From Moraxella sp. K1664 (GTDB taxonomy: Bacteria > Pseudomonadota > Gammaproteobacteria > Pseudomonadales > Moraxellaceae), in assembly GCF_039693965.1 (NCBI RefSeq), contig NZ_CP155576.1:1860001-1924000 (forward strand): 64,000 bases of DNA, read 5' to 3'. A program made the translations under genes and the position numbers. The notes under the pieces were generated by a model, which did no database searches, had not been told where the DNA came from, and saw nothing but the letters and a program-made list of their open reading frames with translations. This document shows, in pieces, positions 38,909 through 47,470 of the stretch (position 1 is the first letter of the stretch; the number at the start of each line of letters is the position of its first letter).

Positions 38909-41329
38909 ATGATTATCATGCTAAATCATAAAAAAATCCCCAACCGCTCACCAAAATCAGAACAGGGGCTGATGCTTGTTGGGTTTTTGCTGTTGGTCAT
39001 CATCATCGCAGGACTCGTGTTTTTGGCGATGTATGCCTATAAGTTAAACAGCGAGATTGTCAGTAAATTTGAAAATCGCCGTTGGGACATTCCCGCCACG
39101 GTCTATTCTCGTCCGCTGGATTTGGAGCAGGGCGTGGCGATCTCTGATGCCAATTTTAAGGCGTGGCTTGACATGCTAGGATACAGCCAAGGCGATGTTA
39201 ATCAGACGGGGCGTTATGAGAAATCGGGCAGTACCTACACGGTGCATACACGGGGGTTTGATTATGGTGATGGTGAGATAGACTCAGCACAGGTGCTAAA
39301 AATCACCTTTAACGCTGGCAAAGTGACCAAAATCCAAAGCACCAATCCCAATACAGATGGGGCGGTGCGTTTGGAGCCGATTAACATTGGCGGTATCTAT
39401 CCTGAGAATAACGAAGACCGCATTTTGCTGACCAAAGACACCATGCCGAGACAGTTGGTGGATGCACTCATTGCGACAGAAGACCGTGGTTTTTATGAGC
39501 ATTATGGCATTTCACTGCGTGGCACGAGCCGAGCGTTGCTCTCCAACATCACAGGGGGCGAACGTCAAGGCGGTTCGACCATTACCCAACAGCTCATCAA
39601 AAACTTCTACCTAAACTCCGAACGCACCCTAAAACGCAAGGCAAATGAAGCCTTGATGGCTCTGCTGTTGGAACGTCATTATAGCAAAGATGCGATTTTG
39701 CTGGCGTATTTAAATGAGATTAATCTAGGGCAAAATGGCAATCGTTCGGTCAATGGCTTTGGCATTGCGTCGCATTTTTATTTTGACAAGCCCATATCGG
39801 AGCTGAGCCTTGACCAGTATGCCTTGCTTGTTGGGGTTGCCAAAGGGTCAAGCTATTACAACCCCAGAAAACATCCCGAGCGGGCGACCGAACGCCGTAA
39901 CACCGTGCTACACAACATGCTGGTCATGGGTAAAATCAGCCAAGATGAGTATAATGAAGCAGCCCAGCGACCACTGGGTGTGGTCAAAACCCCTGCCATC
40001 GCCAAGCCCAAATTCCCTGATTTTTTTGATGCGGTCAGTCGTGAGCTAAGACGGTATTATAAAGACAGCGATTTGCGTGGGGCGGGGCTAAAAATCATCT
40101 CCACGCTAGACCCGATTGCCCAAATGTCGGCAGATAAAGCCATCAGTGAGCATTTAAATAAAAAAGGCAATAAAAGCAAAAATTTACAAGGGGCGTTGGT
40201 CAGTGCCGACCCTGCCACAGGCGAGCTCGTTGCCATCGTGGGTAGTGCTAGCGACTTTACGGGGTTTAATCGTGCCATTGATTCAAAACGACAAGTCGGC
40301 TCGCTGTTAAAGCCTGTCATCTATATGACTGCCATCCAGTCGGGCAAATACCACTGGGCAACCCCCATCAAAGATGAACCCATCGCCTATCCTGCCGGTG
40401 GCAAATCATGGACACCCAAAAACTATGCTGGCAGAAGCTATGGCGATGTCCCCATGCTCAACGCCCTTGCCAACTCTTATAACCAGTCGGCGGTCAATGT
40501 CGGCATGGATTTTGGGGTGGATGTGTTCGCCAAACAGCTACGCCAGTTGGGGGTGGAGAGTGACATTCCCCACTACCCATCGGTCATGCTCGGGGCGGTG
40601 GATTTGTCGCCCATGGACATGCTCGGGGTGTATCAAGTCTTTGCCAGTGGTGGCTATCACACCCCCATTCATAGCATTCGTCAGGTCATCAGCGAGACGG
40701 GTAAAGTGATTCAGCGAACAGATGACAACATCAAATCAACGGCACGCATACCACCCGAGGTCATGACGGTAACAAACTTCGGTCTGCAACAAGTGGTCAA
40801 AGATGGCACCGCCAAAGGCATGGGTAAGATTGGCAGTACTTATAAACTCGCTGGCAAAACAGGCACGACCAATGATGCCCGTGATGCGTGGTTTGCAGGG
40901 TTTAGTGGCAACTATGTTTCGGTGGTGTGGGTTGGACGCGATGACAATAAGCCTATCGGACTGACAGGGGGGTCGGGGGCATTGCCGATTTGGGCGGATT
41001 ATATGAGACGGCTCAACTTAGCTCCTGTGCATTTTGGTCAAAGCAGTGATGTGGCGTGGCTGTGGCTTGATGGCGAGACAGGACTGCTCTCAGATGAGAT
41101 GTGCGAGCGTGCCATGTATGTCCCTGTGTTAAGCAAGCATGCCCCCAAAGAAAGCTCGTCATGCCTAGATGAACAGTATTTGGATGAGTATGATGAGACC
41201 ATCAGCGAAGATGGCGAAGAGGTCATTGATGATGGCGAAGTGGTCTATGGTGAGGTGGCTGATGAGACCGCAGAAGATGTGGTCTATGGTGATGTGGAAG
41301 CGGAAGTGGAAGCAGAAGAGAGTTTTTGA
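38909..41329 (+). CDS. mrcB: penicillin-binding protein 1B (bifunctional transglycosylase/transpeptidase)
   Basis: PBP1B polymerises and cross-links peptidoglycan. In order there are one N-terminal transmembrane helix (about residues 20-45), a UB2H-like domain, a GT51 glycosyltransferase domain (catalytic Glu in EDRGFYEHYGIS; GGSTITQQLIKN) and a transpeptidase domain with SxxK (VGSLLKP), SxN (SYNQSAVN) and KTG (AGKTGTTND). The last 50 residues are very acidic with imperfect repeats of VVYGEV/VVYGDV. The start at 38909 lacks a strong ribosome-binding site; the in-frame ATG at 38918 is an alternative. Confidence 0.94.
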   Translation: MIIMLNHKKIPNRSPKSEQGLMLVGFLLLVIIIAGLVFLAMYAYKLNSEIVSKFENRRWDIPATVYSRPLDLEQGVAISDANFKAWLDMLGYSQGDVNQTGRYEKSGSTYTVHTRGFDYGDGEIDSAQVLKITFNAGKVTKIQSTNPNTDGAVRLEPINIGGIYPENNEDRILLTKDTMPRQLVDALIATEDRGFYEHYGISLRGTSRALLSNITGGERQGGSTITQQLIKNFYLNSERTLKRKANEALMALLLERHYSKDAILLAYLNEINLGQNGNRSVNGFGIASHFYFDKPISELSLDQYALLVGVAKGSSYYNPRKHPERATERRNTVLHNMLVMGKISQDEYNEAAQRPLGVVKTPAIAKPKFPDFFDAVSRELRRYYKDSDLRGAGLKIISTLDPIAQMSADKAISEHLNKKGNKSKNLQGALVSADPATGELVAIVGSASDFTGFNRAIDSKRQVGSLLKPVIYMTAIQSGKYHWATPIKDEPIAYPAGGKSWTPKNYAGRSYGDVPMLNALANSYNQSAVNVGMDFGVDVFAKQLRQLGVESDIPHYPSVMLGAVDLSPMDMLGVYQVFASGGYHTPIHSIRQVISETGKVIQRTDDNIKSTARIPPEVMTVTNFGLQQVVKDGTAKGMGKIGSTYKLAGKTGTTNDARDAWFAGFSGNYVSVVWVGRDDNKPIGLTGGSGALPIWADYMRRLNLAPVHFGQSSDVAWLWLDGETGLLSDEMCERAMYVPVLSKHAPKESSSCLDEQYLDEYDETISEDGEEVIDDGEVVYGEVADETAEDVVYGDVEAEVEAEESF

Positions 41330-41385
41330 TGTATAGCCATTAAAAACCATTTGCAAAATCAAATCAATACTGCTATCATTGATTT

Positions 41386-41425
41386 ATGACAAAATAGTGA
41401 CAAAACTATAACAAAGCCATGACAA
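41386..41425 (-). promoter_or_regulatory. four tandem PhoB-like half-sites before the Na/Pi transporter gene
   Basis: On the minus strand the half-sites read TTGTCAT (41419-41425), TTGTTAT (41408-41414), TTGTCAC (41397-41403) and TTGTCAT (41386-41392). Their spacing is exactly 11 bp, the period of PhoB binding (7-bp site plus 4-bp spacer), and each differs from CTGTCAT by one or two bases. They point away from the transporter gene, so the mode of regulation is uncertain. Confidence 0.6.
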
Positions 41426-41488
41426 AACTGTAAAATAGGATTGTCGTGGTTTTTGTTCATGCCACATACCAATCATGAAGTGTCCATC

Positions 41489-43276
41489 ATGAAACGCAAA
41501 AACTACCTACATCATCTCATGCTTGTCGTCTTTGCCGTGGGGCTTGGTTTGTCCTTTTGGTACAGCTCGGCTTGGCTACATCTGTGCTATGGGCTTGCCT
41601 TGTTTTTGTTTGGTATGCAATGTATCGAAGAGGGCTTACACAGCACGGCAGGCGGGACACTTGAACGCTTGATGACAAAAAGCACCGCCACACCCGCCAA
41701 GGGTTTTTTGTTTGGGGTGGGTTCGACCTTTATTTTGCAGTCCAGTACGCTTGTATCGCTTTTGACCATCGCCTTTTTGGGGACGGGCATGATTACGCTT
41801 GCTGGCGGTATTGCCATCATTTTTGGTACCAACCTTGGGGCAACGACAGGCATTTGGCTACTTGCCTTGGCAGGGCAGAGTGTAAGCTTATCGCCTGTTG
41901 CCATTCCCATGCTTGTCTTTGGGATTTTGCTTGGGTTTTTTGGTGGTCAGCCCAAGGCGGTAGGGCGGATATTGGTGGGGGTGGCACTTATTTTTATGGG
42001 CATTGATGCCATCAAATCAGGCTTTGGGGCGTTTGGCGGACAGCTTGATTTTGCGTCTTTGAATTTTAGCCCAACCTTAGAAGTGCTGACCTTTGCAGGG
42101 ATTGGGTTTTTATTGACGTGTGTGTTGCAGTCGTCCCATGCCACGCTGATTTTGACCTTGACCGCCCTTGCCAGTACACAAATCACCATTCCCCAAGCCT
42201 TTGCCATTGCGGTTGGTTCAAACTTAGGCTCATCTGCCACAACTGCCATCATGGGCATGATAAGTAGTGAGCGAGCAGGACAACGCCTTGCGTTGGCACA
42301 CCTGATTTTTAATGGGGTAACGGCTCTTTTGACCTTTGTGCTTTGGATGCCGATGACCACGATAGTGGACACCATTGCCGAGCTTGCCAATTTTCCGCCT
42401 TTGATACAGCTTGCCTTATTTCATACGCTCTTTAACGTGTTTGGCATTGCGGTGTTTTGGCGGTGGCAGGGCAATCTTGCCAATGCTTTAACCAAAATCC
42501 TGCCCGACAAAGCCAACACCAAACTTCTGCCCGATGGCTCACAGGCAGTCATGCCACGCCATCTTGACCCCAATGCCTTGATGTCGGCAGATATTGCCCT
42601 GCGAGCGGTATCCCAAGAGATTCGCCATTTGGCAAGCCTTAGTATGGAAGTGATGTCGCACGCTGTCTTTGTGCCAAGCGATGATATTTACAAAAAAGAC
42701 GAGTCGCCCACTGCCCCCACACCGCCTTTTGAACCGAATGTGCAGACTTTGTACGAGTGGCAGATTAAGCCTTTATACAGTGAGATTTTGGACTTTGTTA
42801 GTAAAATGGACGTGGATGAGACCGACACCCGCCAAGATGAGCTGACTGCCATTCACCTGGTGGCGTTTACACTACTGGGTATGGTTAAAGATGCCAAGCA
42901 TTTGCAAAAGAATATGGCAAAGTTTTTGGCGGTTGATGTAAAGAATGACAAAAAAGATGGCGACATCAATGACATCGGTCAAGAATACCGCTATCTTAGA
43001 GAGCATTTGTTTGTCTCACTACAAGCCCTTGCCAAGGCGGGGGAGATGAAGCTGGGTTCACAAAAATGGGTCATGCACATAGACACGCTCATTCGCCATG
43101 CTGATGGGCTTGATGAAATGCGTGGGCAGGTATTTGACCGCCTGCGAGATGGCGTACTTGATGGCGAACAGGCATCATCGCTCATGAATGATATTAGCTA
43201 TGTCAAACGCATTGAAGATGGTGTGCTAGAACTTCTGATGGGGGCAGGCGAGATGTTTTGTTGTCAGGCACGTTAA
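41489..43276 (+). CDS. Na/Pi cotransporter family protein
   Basis: This is a sodium-dependent phosphate transporter of the NptA/PNaS (SLC34-like) family in the inner membrane. The two characteristic inverted QSS-type repeats are visible: FILQSSTLVSLLTIAF and VLQSSHATLILTLTALA, along with GTNLGATTGIW and GSNLGSSATTAIMG. The C-terminal 200 residues form a helical PhoU-like domain. I chose the ATG at 41489 (595 residues), with GAAG before it; an ATG at 41459 is possible. It lies in front of pit, so two unrelated phosphate importers are neighbours. Confidence 0.9.
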   Translation: MKRKNYLHHLMLVVFAVGLGLSFWYSSAWLHLCYGLALFLFGMQCIEEGLHSTAGGTLERLMTKSTATPAKGFLFGVGSTFILQSSTLVSLLTIAFLGTGMITLAGGIAIIFGTNLGATTGIWLLALAGQSVSLSPVAIPMLVFGILLGFFGGQPKAVGRILVGVALIFMGIDAIKSGFGAFGGQLDFASLNFSPTLEVLTFAGIGFLLTCVLQSSHATLILTLTALASTQITIPQAFAIAVGSNLGSSATTAIMGMISSERAGQRLALAHLIFNGVTALLTFVLWMPMTTIVDTIAELANFPPLIQLALFHTLFNVFGIAVFWRWQGNLANALTKILPDKANTKLLPDGSQAVMPRHLDPNALMSADIALRAVSQEIRHLASLSMEVMSHAVFVPSDDIYKKDESPTAPTPPFEPNVQTLYEWQIKPLYSEILDFVSKMDVDETDTRQDELTAIHLVAFTLLGMVKDAKHLQKNMAKFLAVDVKNDKKDGDINDIGQEYRYLREHLFVSLQALAKAGEMKLGSQKWVMHIDTLIRHADGLDEMRGQVFDRLRDGVLDGEQASSLMNDISYVKRIEDGVLELLMGAGEMFCCQAR

Positions 43277-43345
43277 TGCTGTCAAAAAAGCAAACAATCA
43301 TAACATTTTGATACATTTTCCCAAAACTTATGAAATGTGTTAAAA

Positions 43346-43379
43346 TTGTCATATAACTGTCATATTTGACTTTTATAAT
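43346..43379 (+). promoter_or_regulatory. Pho box and -10 element of pit
   Basis: TTGTCAT (43346-43352), spacer ATAA, CTGTCAT (43357-43363) is a near-perfect Pho box, followed ten bases later by TATAAT (43374-43379). This geometry, with the box in place of the -35, is that of PhoB-activated promoters such as pstS. It strongly suggests induction by phosphate starvation. Confidence 0.8.
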
Positions 43380-43440
43380 GCAACGATTTTTGGATACAAC
43401 CATGTTATCCATGACGATTCAGATTAAATAGTAGTGGCGT

Positions 43441-43477
43441 TGCCCATTTAAGGATTGAATGGGTAGGGCTTTTTTAT
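43441..43477 (+). promoter_or_regulatory. hairpin with T tract in the pit leader
   Basis: GCCCATT and AATGGG pair around TAAGGATTG, then TAGGGC and TTTTTT follow, 40 bases before the pit ATG and downstream of the Pho promoter. It may be a weak terminator acting as attenuator, or the leftover terminator of the preceding gene. Confidence 0.4.
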
Positions 43478-43517
43478 TGTCATATTCTTTTAATTTAACC
43501 AACCCTTGGCGGATTTT

Positions 43518-45107
43518 ATGGTAAATTCAGCAAAGCAGTCCACGCCCATGGCGGCGAATGTCTTTTTTGCCTTATTGATGTTAGGTATTAGTGTCTATTT
43601 TGTGATGTGGGGACTTGATTATACCAATCATCAGCAAGTTGTGCTGTTTTTGGTGGCATCATTTTTTGGGATTTTTATGGCGTTTAACATCGGTGGTAAC
43701 GATGTCGCCAACTCCTTTGGTACGTCAGTCGGAGCAGGGACGCTCAGTGTTACCCAAGCCCTAGCCGTGGCGGCGATTTTTGAAGTCTCTGGGGCGGTCT
43801 TGGCAGGGGCTGCCGTGACTGACACGATACGCAGTGGTATCGTGGACATCTCCGATTTGGGGGTGTCGCCCAATCAGTTTATTTATCTTATGCTCTCAGC
43901 ACTCATCGCGGCGGCGTTTTGGCTACTGTTTGCCACCAAGCGGGGTCTGCCTGTCTCCACCACACATGCCATCATCGGGGGTATCGTGGGGTCGTCTATC
44001 GTGCTTGGCGTGAATCTGGGTGGGTCTGAGCTTGCTTTATCCACTGTTAAATGGTCAAAAATCGGCGAGATTGCCATCTCTTGGGTGCTCTCCCCTGTAC
44101 TAGGCGGGGCGTTGTCCTATGTTATTTATGGGCTGGTTAAAAAGAACATTTTGGCGTACAACGACCACATGGAAATCAAGGTCAAAGAGCTAAAAGCGGA
44201 GAAAAAAGCCCTAAAAGCCCGCCAAAAAGAACATTTTGAAAACCTACCAGAAGAGAATAAACTGGACTACACCACCGCCTTACTGCGTGACCAAGAGATT
44301 TATAAAGAAGTGGACAGTGCCGATGAGCTAGAAACAGGCTATTATAAAGAGTTGCACGCCATTGAACACAAGCGTGAAAACCTAGACACCCTAAAAGCAC
44401 TCAAAACATGGGTGCCACTTATCGCTGCTTTGGGTGCGGTCGTGATGACAGCGATGGTGGTGTTTAAGGGGTTAAAAAACACAGGGCTAAACCTATCCAC
44501 CTTGCATTCTGCCCTTGTCATGGGCATGATTGGGGCGATGGTGTGGCTGACCGCCTTTATCTATACCAAGACCATTCGTGGTAAGCACAAAGAGGATTTG
44601 GGGAAAGCGACCTTTATCATGTTTAGCTGGATGCAGGTGTTTACCGCTTGTGCCTTTGCTTTCTCACACGGTTCAAACGACATTGCCAATGCCGTTGGAC
44701 CTTTTGTGGCGATTATGGACGTTATCCGTGAAAACGCCATTGCCGCCAAAGCCACCGTGCCTGCTCCTGTACTGGTTACCTTTGGTGTGTCGCTTATCGT
44801 GGGGCTTTGGTTTATTGGCAAAGAAGTTATCCAAACTGTTGGGACAAATTTGACCGAAATGCACCCAGCGTCAGGATTTTCTGCCGAGCTTGCGGCGGCG
44901 GCGGTGGTCATGGGGGCGTCAAGCCTTGGTATTCCTGTATCCAGTACGCATATCCTTGTCGGGGCGGTGCTTGGCATTGGACTTGTCAATAAAAACACCA
45001 ACTGGAAACTCATGAAACCCATCGGGCTTGCGTGGATCATCACGCTCCCTGCGGCGGGGGCGATTAGTGCGGTGGCGTTTGTGGCATTGTCAGCGATATT
45101 TGGCTGA
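43518..45107 (+). CDS. inorganic phosphate transporter (PiT family)
   Basis: This low-affinity, cation-coupled phosphate permease has about twelve transmembrane helices. The two PiT signatures are FNIGGNDVANSFGTSVGAG near residue 60 and FSHGSNDIANAVGPF near residue 385, and the repeated GxPVSTTH / GIPVSSTH motifs are present. A charged, coiled-coil cytoplasmic loop of about 100 residues (MEIKVKELKAEKKALKARQK) lies between the halves. I chose the ATG at 43518 (529 residues) over a TTG at 43506. Confidence 0.94.
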   Translation: MVNSAKQSTPMAANVFFALLMLGISVYFVMWGLDYTNHQQVVLFLVASFFGIFMAFNIGGNDVANSFGTSVGAGTLSVTQALAVAAIFEVSGAVLAGAAVTDTIRSGIVDISDLGVSPNQFIYLMLSALIAAAFWLLFATKRGLPVSTTHAIIGGIVGSSIVLGVNLGGSELALSTVKWSKIGEIAISWVLSPVLGGALSYVIYGLVKKNILAYNDHMEIKVKELKAEKKALKARQKEHFENLPEENKLDYTTALLRDQEIYKEVDSADELETGYYKELHAIEHKRENLDTLKALKTWVPLIAALGAVVMTAMVVFKGLKNTGLNLSTLHSALVMGMIGAMVWLTAFIYTKTIRGKHKEDLGKATFIMFSWMQVFTACAFAFSHGSNDIANAVGPFVAIMDVIRENAIAAKATVPAPVLVTFGVSLIVGLWFIGKEVIQTVGTNLTEMHPASGFSAELAAAAVVMGASSLGIPVSSTHILVGAVLGIGLVNKNTNWKLMKPIGLAWIITLPAAGAISAVAFVALSAIFG

Positions 45108-45117
45108 TGATAAAATT

Positions 45118-45147
45118 AAAAAAGAGCGGATTTACCGCTCTTTTTTG
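45118..45147 (+). terminator. pit terminator
   Basis: AAAAAAGAGCGG and CCGCTCTTTTTT form a perfect 12-bp stem around ATTTA, eleven bases after the stop. Confidence 0.92.
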
Positions 45148-45178
45148 TTGGCAAAAATTTAAAGGCTGTTATCCCCAA

Positions 45179-45258
45179 GGAACTTTAAAATTACCACAAA
45201 TGCAATGATGTTTGGATATAGCCCCTACAAGCCTGTGACAAATATCAAGTTTGCTAGA
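45179..45258. repeat. family B fragment, copy B4
   Basis: ACTTTAAAATTACCACAAAT at the left and GTGACAAATATCAAGTTTG at the right match both ends of family B, but the central hairpin is shortened to GGATATAGCCCCTACAAGCC. It directly precedes the remains of a HAD-family gene. Confidence 0.6.
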
Positions 45259-45261
45259 CAT

Positions 45262-45593
45262 GCGTTGGCAACACGCCTAGAAGTGGTGGATAATGCCTAT
45301 ACAGGGGGCGTGACGGATTTGCCTAGCTTTAAGGATGGTGAGATTTTTCATGCAAAATAGATAAAAGCGTTAAATTTTCATCTTATTTTATAAAAATGTT
45401 ATCAATGGCAGGCACGTCCTAGATAAAAACCGCCGATGACAATGGCATTTGTTTTGACAAACTTATCACTTAGTCAGATTCAAAAAATGATTTACCGCTT
45501 TTAACGTTTGCTGATAAGGCGGTGTGTGTTTGCCCTGATGAGATATTAACCGCTCATGCAACAGAGCAGGGGTGGGATGTGGTGGATTGGTGA
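45262..45593 (+). pseudogene. HAD-IB phosphatase remnant interrupted by a family A fragment
   Basis: Two coding blocks can be read. The first, 45262-45342, gives ALATRLEVVDNAYTGG and VTDLPSFKDG, like the LATRLExxDGRYTG segment of HAD-IB (SerB-like) hydrolases. The second, 45477-45593, gives DSKNDLPLLTFADKAV then CPDEILTAHATEQGWDVVDW and a stop, matching the family's C-terminal DSxNDLPLL...GWxVLxW. Between them is a family A fragment (45345-45420) and a frame-broken stretch. The 5' half is gone, replaced by family B sequence. The gene is dead. Confidence 0.75.
45345..45420. repeat. family A fragment, copy A6
   Basis: TTTTTCATGCAAAATAG to TTATCAATGGCAGGCACGTC corresponds to the right third of family A. 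It lies within a HAD-IB gene remnant, so it may have caused or followed the gene's loss. Confidence 0.7.
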
Positions 45594-45710
45594 ATTTGAT
45601 GCGGTATTGATGATTGGGTGGATTTGTAGGGACAAATTGATTTGCCCTTTGGTAAAAGGTTGGTTTTTAGGGTGTGTTTATAAAAAGTTTTTTTGAACAT
45701 GCAAGCAACA

Positions 45711-45746
45711 AAAAAAGGCGTACTCAACGATACGCCTTTTTATTTG
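45711..45746 (-). terminator. terminator of gltS copy 1
   Basis: AAAAAAGGCGTA and TACGCCTTTTT pair around CTCAACGA just after the stop on the minus strand. The remaining 45594-45710 stretch contains a family C fragment (about 45625-45652) and no gene. Confidence 0.85.
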
Positions 45747-45752
45747 TATGGA

Positions 45753-47015
45753 TTATTTCATAAATGGCAACATCAAGAAGCCTTGTAGCACCACTAAGTT
45801 CATTAAGTCCACAAAGAACGCCCCCACCATCGGGATAATCAAAAATGCCTTGTGAGATGCACCATAGCGGTCGGTAACTGCTTGCATATTGGCAACAGCA
45901 GTCGGGGTTGCACCCATACCAAAACCACAATGACCTGCCGCCAGTACTGCCGAATCGTAGTTTTTACCCATGACTCTAAACGTCACAAAATAGGCAAACA
46001 AAATCATCACAATGGTTTGTGTCACTAAGATGACAACCAAAGGTCCTGCTAGGTCGGCAAGTTCCCACAGTTTTAATGACATGAGTGCCATCGCCAGAAA
46101 CAGGCTCAAAGATGCATTACCAAAGACATCAATGGCACGGTCAAACATATCAAAATTAAAGATGCTGGTCAATACGTTACGCAAAATCACGCCCGTAGCC
46201 AACGCCCACACAAAGGTTGGCACTTTGAGCTGAGCTAACCACTCAATGTCTTTGGCAACACCGCTCATATAATCGGCAGCCACCAAGCACACCGCAAACA
46301 AAGCCAACGTCTCCACCGCAGAGACGGCAGTAATAAGGCGTACGCTGTCAGATTTTTCAAAGACGGTGTTGTTAGCGTCGTTGCTAGTGTCTGTTTTGTC
46401 AAGATTGGCGTTGTTTGGTGCGGTATTGACGGCTTGTACGCCCATTTTTTTGATCAGGCGTTTTGCCACAGGACCGCCAATCAGACCGCCTGCCACCAAG
46501 CCATAAGTCGCCGCCGCGATACCCATGGTCACTGCCCCTGTTACGCCATAGTCGTTTTCAAGGGTCGCACCCCACGCACCTGCCGTGCCATGACCGCCAA
46601 TCAAGCTGATAGAACCTGCCACCAGTCCCATGATGGGGTCAAGCCCGAGCATGGATGCCAGTGCCACGCCCACGCCGTTTTGGACGAGTAGGAAGAAGCC
46701 GACCAGTACCGTCAAGATAACCAGTGGCATGCCCCCTGCCTTTAGACGGCGAAAATCTGCTGACAGACCGATGGATGAGAAAAACATGAGCATGCAAGCG
46801 GTCTGTAATTCTCTTTGGATATTAAAAACGTAGCCGTATTGGAAATTTAAAAAATAAATGATGGCAGCTGCAAGCAAGCCACCCGCCACAGGTTCGGGGA
46901 TGTTAAAATCTTCCAAAAATTTAATCTTTTTAACCAAAAATTGTCCCACAAGTAGGACGATGGTTGCCAAAATCAGCGTGTGATAGCCGTTTAGCGTGAT
47001 TTCGGTGAGTTCCAT
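45753..47015 (-). CDS. gltS: sodium/glutamate symporter, copy 1
   Basis: GltS takes up glutamate with sodium through the inner membrane. The 420-residue protein has two five-helix repeats with the family motifs GGLLAAAIIYFL and SLIGGHGTAGAWG (about residue 140) and CGFGMGATPTAVANMQAVTDRYG near the C-terminus. AAGGAG precedes the ATG. A very similar paralogue lies just upstream; the two differ mainly in the cytoplasmic linker at about residues 195-225 (NTAPNNANLDKTDTSNDANN here). Each has its own terminator. Confidence 0.93.
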   Translation of the reverse strand: MELTEITLNGYHTLILATIVLLVGQFLVKKIKFLEDFNIPEPVAGGLLAAAIIYFLNFQYGYVFNIQRELQTACMLMFFSSIGLSADFRRLKAGGMPLVILTVLVGFFLLVQNGVGVALASMLGLDPIMGLVAGSISLIGGHGTAGAWGATLENDYGVTGAVTMGIAAATYGLVAGGLIGGPVAKRLIKKMGVQAVNTAPNNANLDKTDTSNDANNTVFEKSDSVRLITAVSAVETLALFAVCLVAADYMSGVAKDIEWLAQLKVPTFVWALATGVILRNVLTSIFNFDMFDRAIDVFGNASLSLFLAMALMSLKLWELADLAGPLVVILVTQTIVMILFAYFVTFRVMGKNYDSAVLAAGHCGFGMGATPTAVANMQAVTDRYGASHKAFLIIPMVGAFFVDLMNLVVLQGFLMLPFMK

Positions 47016-47228
47016 GCAAACTCCTTATTTAAAATAATACGCCCCAAAAGAGCTTAATCGATTGTTAGTTTTTTTAAAGCTATAATTTTCAATGACTTAC
47101 AAAAATCATTTGAAAATGGTGTATTATATACAAAAAGTTACAATAAAGCAAATCATGATCTAATAGATGATAATTTTGGGTGGATTTGTGTGGGTAAGGT
47201 GCAATGTTTTCTTATATGATTGTCAAAT

Positions 47229-47396
47229 TTAGGTTCTTTTATTATAAATACAAAAGTTCAACACGCCCAAATAAGGATTGACCTGCCGATAAGGATCGGT
47301 TTGCTTTGACTTGTACAACTGATAAAAATAAAAACCAATGACAATTGCACCAATCGTCGCCACAACAACTTGCATGATTCGAGTTAATGGATTCAT
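47229..47396 (-). CDS. small hypothetical membrane protein
   Basis: This 55-residue reading frame (MNPLTRIMQVVVATIGAIVI...) has one clear transmembrane helix (about residues 8-28) followed by a basic, polar tail. An AGGGA ribosome-binding site lies eight bases before the ATG at 47396. It lies between the two gltS genes, after the upstream gene's terminator. It may be a genuine small membrane protein, but I know no family for it. The remainder of the 47016-47228 gap is AT-rich and contains the promoter region of gltS copy 1... seen from the opposite side, nothing else is evident. Confidence 0.45.
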   Translation of the reverse strand: MNPLTRIMQVVVATIGAIVIGFYFYQLYKSKQTDPYRQVNPYLGVLNFCIYNKRT

Positions 47397-47423
47397 CGTA
47401 AAATCCCTAAATCTTGTATTGCT

Positions 47424-47453
47424 AAAAAAGCGTATCCATTGATACGCTTTTTT
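47424..47453 (-). terminator. terminator of gltS copy 2
   Basis: AAAAAAGCGTATC and GATACGCTTTTTTT form a strong stem around CATT, 18 bases after the stop on the minus strand. Confidence 0.9.
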
Positions 47454-47470
47454 TGGGTCTAAATGGCAAA

